Positions 57,756 through 64,000 of a stretch of 64,000 nucleotides of DNA are shown here, piece by piece. Both the position numbers and the translations under genes were made by a program. The notes under the pieces are model-generated. The model was not told where the DNA came from. It was given only the letters and a program-made list of their open reading frames with translations, and made no database searches. Source of the stretch: JAAZNO01 sp964508025 (GTDB lineage: Bacteria; Chloroflexota; Anaerolineae; B4-G1; SLSP01); contig CAZDSF010000002.1 in assembly GCA_964508025.1 (NCBI GenBank), positions 49,630-113,629 of the forward strand, written 5' to 3'. Numbering within the stretch: position 1 is the stretch's first letter; each line of letters begins with the position of its first letter.

Positions 57756-58907
57756 CTATTTGCGGCGGAGGAAGGCGGCTGCGCCTAACAACCAGGCCAC
57801 CCCTTGAAGGAGCAGCACGCTGACGAGCGGCCAATCGGTGGGGCGCCGTTCGCTCACCAAAGCCGGCGGCGGCTCTGCAACTGGAGATTCTGGCAGCGAT
57901 GGCGGCTCAGGCGTTGCTTGTGGCGTGGAGCTATCTTCCGGCGGCGCGGTGGGTGCTGCCGGCGACGGCGTTTCTGGTGTGGGGAGTGGTTCAGGCGCGC
58001 CCTGATCCACGCCGCCGTCGTTTCCGGCAGGCGTATCCGTGTCGCCGTTATCATCCACTGGCGGCAGCGGCTCTTCCTGACGCGGCCCTGTGGGTGGGGG
58101 CGGCGCTTCGCCTGGCGCCGTCAGCCGGATCGTATCCTGACTGATGGCAGTGCGCCCGGCGCCGTCTCGGAATTCTATGTACACCGCATAATCGCCGGGA
58201 GTGGCGCTGGAAAGCATCCAGGGCAGCAGCGGCTCCCAGGGCTGCCAGGGCGCATCCTCGAGGCTGGCGGTCTCGCCCAGCCGAACCTCGATGGCTTTGC
58301 CAATCCAGCGCCCCTCGCCCAAGGGCACCGCTTCCTCGTTGGTGAGATGAATGACAACTTGGGGTAAATCCGTTATCTCCGCGCCTTCGTTGATGAACAC
58401 CGGCAATACGCCGGGGCGTGAGCCGAAGCTGACGACAAAATAGTGGATGTTTTGGCTCTCCGCATAGCCGATACCCATTTCCCGAAAGCGCGGATCAATA
58501 AAAGTCGCCCATTCTTTGGAATCGTTGCGGAACCAATTCAGTGCATTTTCTGCATAGCCCAGCCCCACCCAGAAGGTTTCGTATACCAGGAGGCCATCGT
58601 TCCAGGCGCGATAGCCCGTCTCACGGATCCGCTGGCGATAGGTCGAACCATCCGAGCCGGTGCTGGAAATGAGGTTGTGGGTTGCGAGGTCATCGGCGTG
58701 GCGTTGCGCCGCTTGGGCGAGCAGCGTGGACCAGCTCAGGGGCGCGAGGCCCTCGGCCAGGCGCGCCCGGTTGATGCGCGCGGCAAGGTCGCGGGGTTGA
58801 TCGCTTTGCAGCAGCGCCGGTTGTGCGCTGCCGGCCAACATCGCCACGAGCACCATTCCCATCAGCGCCCGGATGAGTGCGGCGAGCAATGAAAATCCAG
58901 GTTTCAC
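57756..58907 (-). CDS. Secreted CAP/SCP-domain protein with C-terminal membrane helix
   Basis: A 383-residue protein. After a signal peptide (ALMGMVLVAMLAGSAQPALL) comes a CAP domain (residues about 38-165): DLAARINRARLAEGLAPLSW, QAAQRHADDLATHNLISST and IGYAESQNIHYFVVSFG. Then a beta-rich segment, a long Pro/Glu/Thr linker (about 265-355) and a terminal helix ending FLRRK, which anchors it at the membrane. CAP proteins have no common reaction. It overlaps the inositol phosphatase gene end by four bases, in an operon reaching up to murJ. Confidence 0.82.
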   Translation of the reverse strand: MKPGFSLLAALIRALMGMVLVAMLAGSAQPALLQSDQPRDLAARINRARLAEGLAPLSWSTLLAQAAQRHADDLATHNLISSTGSDGSTYRQRIRETGYRAWNDGLLVYETFWVGLGYAENALNWFRNDSKEWATFIDPRFREMGIGYAESQNIHYFVVSFGSRPGVLPVFINEGAEITDLPQVVIHLTNEEAVPLGEGRWIGKAIEVRLGETASLEDAPWQPWEPLLPWMLSSATPGDYAVYIEFRDGAGRTAISQDTIRLTAPGEAPPPPTGPRQEEPLPPVDDNGDTDTPAGNDGGVDQGAPEPLPTPETPSPAAPTAPPEDSSTPQATPEPPSLPESPVAEPPPALVSERRPTDWPLVSVLLLQGVAWLLGAAAFLRRK

Positions 58908-59710
58908 GGTGACACCTTTCGCAAATTCAAAAAAGCCTCGAGCAGGGCCGGTGTGGCCGCCAACACCAGATCCGGGTGTTCAAGCGTCCATGGCGCGCCA
59001 TCAAGGGTACTGGCGACGGCGCCGGCTTCTTGGGCGATGAGAACGCCCGCGGCCATATCCCACGGCGCCAGCGTGCGCGCCAGGTAGAGATCGAACCACC
59101 CTGCAGCGACATAAGCCATGTTGAGCGCCGCCGCGCCCAGGACGCGCAACGTGCGCGCCTCCGCCATGAGCTGCCCGGCGCGGGTCCACAATTCCAGGCG
59201 GGGTTCCGGTTCGCGGGGCCAGTCGGCGGCGAAAGTGGCATCCGCAAGCGCCGTGACCTTCGATGTGCGCATCGGTTCACCATTGAAAGCGGCGCCGCTG
59301 CCGTGCGCAGCGGTGAACAGAAAGTCGTGCAGTGGATCATAAATCACCCCCACAACGGGGATGCCCCCTTGTACTGCCGCAATTGAGACACAGAAATTGG
59401 GGTTGTTGTGGGCGAAATTGGTGGTGCCATCCAGCGGATCCACCAGCCAGCGCGCCGGCGCATCGGCGCTGTCGGCGCCGGCTTCCTCAGAGGTGATAGC
59501 GTGATCGGGGAAGGCGGCGCGCAGGCGCGTGAGAATGAGCGCCTCGGCGGCAAAATCGGCCGCCGTGACGATATTGCGATAGCCCTTGCTGCTTATCGCG
59601 TCGCCGCTGCGCCAGTGCGTCTTGAGCAGCGCGCCGGCTTCGCGGGCCGTGGTTATGGCAACGGCGAGCCATGCAGGGTAAAGGGCCGCGGCGGATGCGG
59701 GATCGGTCAT
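58904..59710 (-). CDS. Inositol-monophosphatase-family phosphatase
   Basis: A 268-residue enzyme. The metal-binding motifs are present: HAITSEEAGADS, RWLVDPLDGTTNFAHNNPNF (DPxDGTxN) and the late LARTLAPWDMAAGVLIAQEA (WD). It is an Mg-dependent, Li-sensitive phosphatase acting on inositol phosphate, or possibly on fructose-1,6-bisphosphate or 3'-phosphoadenosine phosphate, which cannot be separated by sequence alone. ATG 59710 overlaps the preceding stop (ATGA). Confidence 0.88.
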   Translation of the reverse strand: MTDPASAAALYPAWLAVAITTAREAGALLKTHWRSGDAISSKGYRNIVTAADFAAEALILTRLRAAFPDHAITSEEAGADSADAPARWLVDPLDGTTNFAHNNPNFCVSIAAVQGGIPVVGVIYDPLHDFLFTAAHGSGAAFNGEPMRTSKVTALADATFAADWPREPEPRLELWTRAGQLMAEARTLRVLGAAALNMAYVAAGWFDLYLARTLAPWDMAAGVLIAQEAGAVASTLDGAPWTLEHPDLVLAATPALLEAFLNLRKVSP

Positions 59711-60960
59711 GGGCGTAGCTCCAGATTGCAGGTTTCTGCGGCGATGTAAAGCACCTCGTGCGAGGGGCGTTCGCTGTTCAAATCGGTCAACGCGCGCACC
59801 AGGCCCACACGACATTCCTGATCTTGTGGTTGCGCCGGCCACACCACCCAGCTGCCGTTTTCAGCAGCGCGTAGGGTCAATGCCAGCAAATCGCGCTCGA
59901 TGGCAGCGTTGGGCGGCAACGCGGCGCGTTGCGCTTCGATACCGGAGACGCGCACCGGCAGATATTGCGTGAGGGTAGCCCATAGCGCCTGGGTCTCCGG
60001 CAGCAACAGCCATTCGAGGACGATCTGCGCGGCATCGCGGCGCGGCCCTTCCGGCGCGGTCAGCAAGACGCCGATGCCGTACCACAGCCCTGCGCCGGGG
60101 CCTGTGGGCCCCGGGAGGGGCGCTAATCCCAGGTTGAAGTTGCTCTCGGCGGCGACAGCGCGTTCGATATCCCGATGCTTGAGCGTGGATTCGATCAGCA
60201 TTGCTATAGCGCTATCGCTGAACTGCGAAATCCCATCGGCGGGGACGGCAAAACCACGCGCGCAGGCGGCTCGCAACGCCTCTTTGATGGCGGCGCCGAC
60301 GCGCATCCCGGCAGGATCATCGAAGTGATAGCGCCCGTCTGCGCCGATGATAGCGGATTCCCCGGCAGCGAGCAGCGCCAGGAACACCCCTGGTTGACTG
60401 GGAATTCCCAATCCCACCTGTCCGCTGGCGAGATCGGTGGCCCGGCAGGTGCTTAGCCGCAGATCTTCCAGAATGGCAACGCTGGGCGCATAGCCGATGT
60501 CGCGCAGCCAGTTGTCGTTGGTGTAGAGGACGTAGGTCGCCAGTCCTAGCGGCAACGCTTCCAGGTCGTTGCCTATCGTGAACAGCATCCGTCCCATGGG
60601 GAGCAGATCGGCGGGGATGAGCTCCGGCGGCAGCGGCGCCAAACCGCGCTCTCGATAGAGGCGCGCCTCTTGCGGGGTGGCGATGACGAGGTCGGGTCGG
60701 TGCGCGGCAGAAGTCTCCGGTAACAGGTTGGTCATATCGGCATGATATTCGACCACCAGTGTCAATCCGGCGGGGTGTTGGGCGTTGAACTGGTCGCCCA
60801 GCGTTTGCAGGGCGTCGCGGCGGGCATCGGTGAAAGGATGCCAGAGGATGACGAGGTCGCTGCTGGGCGCGGAGCTTTCGGCGACGGGCCGCACGCCACA
60901 ACCGCTGAGCAGGCTAAGCGCCAGCCAGAGCCATAGCAGGCGGGGGATTCTGTTATTCAT
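59707..60960 (-). CDS. Extracellular solute-binding lipoprotein (ABC type 1)
   Basis: A 417-residue lipoprotein; the signal peptide RLLWLWLALSLLSGC ends in a clear lipobox (LSGC, Cys near 21). The mature part is a type 1 solute-binding protein: DLVILWHPFTDARRDALQTL, HRPDLVIATPQEARLYRERG, LPLGLATYVLYTNDNWLRDI, and VLEWLLLPETQALWATLTQY. Family members bind sugars or similar solutes. No permease or ATPase genes are nearby, so the transporter is elsewhere. It is coupled to murJ (overlap of eight bases) and to the phosphatase. Confidence 0.8.
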   Translation of the reverse strand: MNNRIPRLLWLWLALSLLSGCGVRPVAESSAPSSDLVILWHPFTDARRDALQTLGDQFNAQHPAGLTLVVEYHADMTNLLPETSAAHRPDLVIATPQEARLYRERGLAPLPPELIPADLLPMGRMLFTIGNDLEALPLGLATYVLYTNDNWLRDIGYAPSVAILEDLRLSTCRATDLASGQVGLGIPSQPGVFLALLAAGESAIIGADGRYHFDDPAGMRVGAAIKEALRAACARGFAVPADGISQFSDSAIAMLIESTLKHRDIERAVAAESNFNLGLAPLPGPTGPGAGLWYGIGVLLTAPEGPRRDAAQIVLEWLLLPETQALWATLTQYLPVRVSGIEAQRAALPPNAAIERDLLALTLRAAENGSWVVWPAQPQDQECRVGLVRALTDLNSERPSHEVLYIAAETCNLELRP

Positions 60961-62584
60961 GGTCGGCCCTTTCTTCTGTAGCCGTGTCTTCCAACGGGCC
61001 ATTGCGCCGTTGCCAGTAGCGCGCAAAGGCTTGCTCCAGCAGCCCGATTTCCTGGACGCCAGTTTTGCGCAACAACCAGAGATAGAGCACACCGCTGCTG
61101 CCGCCCGCCAGAATGAGCTGGCTTAGCACGCCCATGAATCCTTCTGGCCCAAAGCGCTGTACGAGAAGGCGCAATCCCCACGCCGGCAGCATAATGGCAA
61201 CGGAGGCGACCGCTGCAACGCGCGTGGTGCGTTTGACGGCCTCTGCCATGAGCTTTCCCACATGCCGATTGAAGAGGAAAAACATCAGCAGCGCGTGCAG
61301 GGTGAGCTTGAGCGAATTTGCCAGAATCAACCGTTCGAGGCTGAGCTGTCCCAAACGCGATAGGGTAAGCACGATGACCGTAAAGAAAAGGTTGACGCTA
61401 ACGCCGACAAGCGCCGGCGTCCAGGTGTTTTTGCGCGCGTAAAAGGCGAAGATGAGCGGTTGATCGAGCGCGGCAAAGATCAATCCTAGCAGGTTGTAGC
61501 GCAGCGCCGTTGCGACAGCAAGGGTATCTTCGGGCATGAAGTTGCCGCGTTGGAAGAGCAGCGCCACTACCGGCTCGGCCAGGATCAGCAGCAGCGCTGC
61601 GATCGGCAGTACCGATACAAAAACCAGCCGCAATCCCTGCGCCAACGTGGCGCTGAAGCGCAAGTCGTCGGCGTCGGTGGCAAAACGGGAGAGCGTGGGC
61701 AGGATGGCGACCGAAACCGCCGTGACGACCATTCCCAAGGGGAATTGGATGATCGTGGCGGCGTATTTCATCCACGCGATGCCGCTGACGGCGATGTGTG
61801 AAGCCAGGTTGAAGCTGAGCGCCACGGCGGCCTGATCCACGATCAAGCCGAGGCCAATGGGCGTGTACAGCCGTCCGATTATGCGCAACGCCGGATGTCC
61901 CCGTAGCGGATTGACCAACCGGATGGTTGCATCGCGCAAGGCGGGCCATTGAAAAGCCACCTGGGTGATGCTGGAAGCCAACAAGCCGAGCGCCAGGCTC
62001 AGCGCTCCTAGCCGGCTGCGTCCTAGCAGGATGACGGTGGTGACCATGACGGCGTTGGAAACGGTACCTAGAAAAGCCGGGCGGTTGAAGCGTTGCAGCG
62101 CGTACAGTGCGCCGGTAAGCAGCCCGGCCAAATTCAGGAACATGATGGCGGGGGTCGTGATGCGAATCATCTGGGTGGCGAGCGCCAGATACTCAGGCGG
62201 CAATCCGCCGCTGAGCAAGCGCGCCACCCACGCTGCCGCGACTTCAATGAGCAGGACGAAGGCGCCTAAGAAGACGACCAGCAGCGAAAGGAGCAGGCTG
62301 AGCAACTGCCAGAGCTCCGCCCGGCGTTCGGGGCGCGCGTAGTCGGAGAAGACGGGCACCAGCGAGGAGCTCAACATCCCGCCGGAGAGCAGATCGTAGA
62401 GCATGGTGGGGACTTGCGCAGCCACATCGAAGGCGCTGACTGCGCCTCCGGCGCCGAAATAGTAGGACTTGACCACATCGCGGGCCAGTCCGAGCACCCG
62501 GCTGGTGACATTGCCTACTGAGATCAACGCGGCTGCCCGTGTGACCCGCTCGGCTTCTGCTGAAACAATCCTCTGTGCGCTCAT
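60953..62584 (-). CDS. murJ: Lipid II flippase MurJ
   Basis: A 543-residue, about 14-helix protein. MurJ/MviN hallmarks: AALISVGNVTSRVLGLARDV, YYFGAGGAVSAFDVAAQVPT, MLYDLLSGGMLSSSLVPVFS and QRGNFMPEDTLAVATALRYN. It flips the lipid-linked peptidoglycan precursor across the membrane. It heads a minus-strand operon with a solute-binding protein, a phosphatase and a CAP protein, all envelope-related, and its end overlaps the next gene by eight bases. Confidence 0.9.
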   Translation of the reverse strand: MSAQRIVSAEAERVTRAAALISVGNVTSRVLGLARDVVKSYYFGAGGAVSAFDVAAQVPTMLYDLLSGGMLSSSLVPVFSDYARPERRAELWQLLSLLLSLLVVFLGAFVLLIEVAAAWVARLLSGGLPPEYLALATQMIRITTPAIMFLNLAGLLTGALYALQRFNRPAFLGTVSNAVMVTTVILLGRSRLGALSLALGLLASSITQVAFQWPALRDATIRLVNPLRGHPALRIIGRLYTPIGLGLIVDQAAVALSFNLASHIAVSGIAWMKYAATIIQFPLGMVVTAVSVAILPTLSRFATDADDLRFSATLAQGLRLVFVSVLPIAALLLILAEPVVALLFQRGNFMPEDTLAVATALRYNLLGLIFAALDQPLIFAFYARKNTWTPALVGVSVNLFFTVIVLTLSRLGQLSLERLILANSLKLTLHALLMFFLFNRHVGKLMAEAVKRTTRVAAVASVAIMLPAWGLRLLVQRFGPEGFMGVLSQLILAGGSSGVLYLWLLRKTGVQEIGLLEQAFARYWQRRNGPLEDTATEERADHE

Positions 62585-62657
62585 AGCAATGAGGCATTCT
62601 ACCCGCTTTTAGGGCACTGGCAAGGCGGAGCAGGGCCGGCGGCTTAAGAGCCTGGAA

Positions 62658-62703
62658 CAAAAAGGGATTTTTGCGGCGGGTAAAGCTTCGCCACAAAAAT
62701 CCC
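62658..62703 (-). terminator. Intrinsic terminator of the UMF1 transporter gene
   Basis: Stem arms GGGATTTTTG (62664-62673) and 62694-62703, extended inside by GGCG/CGCC after one mismatch; on the minus strand it is followed by TTTTT (A-run ending at 62663). It lies about 33 bases past the transporter stop. Confidence 0.75.
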
Positions 62704-62735
62704 CGCTTGAACAACCGTTGTTGTACCCGGTACGG

Positions 62736-64000
62736 TTATTGCGCTGCGTGCCGGAGGTTTTCTTCTGTGGCGATGCGAATGCCTTCGTTTTCATCCACGC
62801 GGGTGAGCAGGATGATGCCGCCGACAAAGAAGATGATGAGCGCGACGATGCTCAGGCGGCTCTGCCCGGCGATTTGTGAGACGATACCGAAGAGCAGCGG
62901 GCCGATAATGCCGGCGAACTTGCTGGAGACATCGTAGAAGCCGAAGAACTCAGCGCTGCGAGCCTTGGGCGCCATCTGGCTGTAGAGGCTGCGGCTCAGG
63001 GCTTGCGTGCCGCCCTGCACCATGCCCACGGAGAACGCCAGCGCCCAGAAATGCCAGGCCGCGCTCATGAAGTAGCCAGCAACGGTGAGCAGCGCATACC
63101 AGCCCAACCCGATCATCACCGAGCGCTTGGTCCCCACCCGCTTGCTGAATTTGCCGAAGAGCAGTGAGAAGGGGATGCCGACGAATTGGGTAAGGAGCAG
63201 CGCCCCGACCAAATCCAAAGTCCCGATGCCGATCTCCGCTCCGTAGATGGTTGCCATCTTGATGATGGTGCCGATGCCATCATTGTAGAGCCAGAAGGCG
63301 ATGAGGAATTTGAAGAGCTCGCGGTACTTGCGGATTTCGGTGAAGGTGAGCGCCAGCCGCTTGAAGCTGGCTTTCACCGGATTGAGACCCGCGCCCACCC
63401 CGGTCTTGTTGGCGGGCGGTTCTGGGACATGCCGCAGCAAGGGGATGGTGAAGATGCCCCACCAGAGGGCGACGGAGAGCAACGAGAGCCGGTAGCCCAG
63501 GTTGTTGGCTTCCAGGAACCAGATCATAGCAATGTTAATGGCGAGAAGGATGCCGCCGCCCAGGTATCCCAGCGCATAGCCTTTGGAGGAGACGAAATCG
63601 GCATCCTCATCTTTGGCAACATGCCCCAATAGCGCGTCGTAGAAGATGTAGGAGGCGCCCAATCCAATGGAGCCGAAGAAGAACAGCACCATCGCCAACA
63701 CCCAATCCCCGGTGTTGAGGGTGTACATCAGGGCGGTGGCGAGGATGCCGATGCCCGCAAAAATGGCGAGGAGTTTCTTCTTCCCGCCGGTGTAGTCTGC
63801 GATGCCGCCCAGAATGGGCGCCAGAATGGCAGCTACGAGTAAGGAGATAGAGTTGACGTAGCCCCAGTAAGCGGTGGCCTGATGGGACGCCAGGCTGCCG
63901 GCGGCGATGATGCCGAAGTAAACGGGCAAGACGGCGGCTTCGGCGGTGGTGGAGAAGGCCGAACTGCCCCAGTCGTACATGCACCAGGCATTGACGATTT
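62736..64000 (-). CDS. UMF1-type MFS transporter, 5' end outside window
   Basis: At least 421 residues, about 12 helices; the frame continues to the window edge without a start (upstream residues read IVNAWCMYDWGSSAF). The WxMYDWGxSAF opening and LSLLVAAILAPILGGIADYT followed by GGKKK, FFGSIGLGASYIFYDALLGH and FFGFYDVSSKFAGIIGPLLF define the UMF1/vacuole-effluxer-like branch. The substrate is unknown. The internal ATG at 63980 is not the true start. It carries its own terminator. Confidence 0.85.
   Translation of the reverse strand, partial: IVNAWCMYDWGSSAFSTTAEAAVLPVYFGIIAAGSLASHQATAYWGYVNSISLLVAAILAPILGGIADYTGGKKKLLAIFAGIGILATALMYTLNTGDWVLAMVLFFFGSIGLGASYIFYDALLGHVAKDEDADFVSSKGYALGYLGGGILLAINIAMIWFLEANNLGYRLSLLSVALWWGIFTIPLLRHVPEPPANKTGVGAGLNPVKASFKRLALTFTEIRKYRELFKFLIAFWLYNDGIGTIIKMATIYGAEIGIGTLDLVGALLLTQFVGIPFSLLFGKFSKRVGTKRSVMIGLGWYALLTVAGYFMSAAWHFWALAFSVGMVQGGTQALSRSLYSQMAPKARSAEFFGFYDVSSKFAGIIGPLLFGIVSQIAGQSRLSIVALIIFFVGGIILLTRVDENEGIRIATEENLRHAAQ

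Overview
The window looks like a draft or metagenome scaffold (two N gaps, 2313-2412 and 7694-7703) from a high-GC bacterium, most likely a Chloroflexota member of the Anaerolineae/Caldilineae kind. This is inferred from the gene mix: DUF362, PrsW and VanW/LysM/YkuD proteins, BMP-type nucleoside ABC transporters, a LexA with a GAAC-N4-GTTC box, and Uma2 and DUF488 proteins. No rRNA, tRNA or CRISPR array was seen.

Layout. 1-6.7 kb (+): hisS end, nadK, a B-box membrane protein, a glycosyltransferase broken by a gap, a DUF362 protein, a PrsW protease, a small protein and manA. 7.1-12.3 kb (+): a compact, more AT-rich restriction-modification operon with two DNA methyltransferases, a Bpu10I-family endonuclease and an unrecognised fourth protein. 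12.5-20.4 kb: META lipoprotein, aconitase X, a decayed L,D-transpeptidase, cyclophilin, a class V aminotransferase, a TrpB-like PLP enzyme, a VanZ protein and a MazEF module. 20.5-33.5 kb (-): a long run of gntR, ygeY, an aspartate-carbamoyltransferase-like gene, a toxin-antitoxin-like pair, ygeW, arcC, uma2, two DUF488 genes, a dual-OB gene, a TPR-RecQ fusion and threonine synthase. 33.7-45.3 kb: L,D-transpeptidase, GNAT, tyrS, a giant subtilase, lexA, an MFS transporter and RNase Z. 45.4-56.6 kb (+): two consecutive nucleoside-type ABC transporters, a PaaI thioesterase and an orphan XdhB-like FAD protein, closed by a strong terminator. 56.7-64 kb (-): YitT, CAP protein, inositol phosphatase, solute-binding lipoprotein, MurJ and a UMF1-type MFS gene cut by the window edge.

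How the genes work together. The gntR promoter has a 16-bp palindrome lying exactly between its -35 and -10. Nearly the same operator sits just downstream of the consensus promoter of the nucleoside transporter operon 12 kb away. This suggests one regulon coupling nucleoside/purine import with ureido/carbamoyl catabolism (YgeY, YgeW, second carbamoyltransferase, carbamate kinase) and perhaps with the FAD subunit.

Two repeat systems stand out. Eight junctions in the minus-strand run carry a hairpin built from short, roughly heptameric words, a different word at most sites, starting at or just after the upstream stop codon. Two intergenic copies of a ~105-bp element consist of four consecutive palindromes whose loop sequences are nested as A-B-B'-A'.
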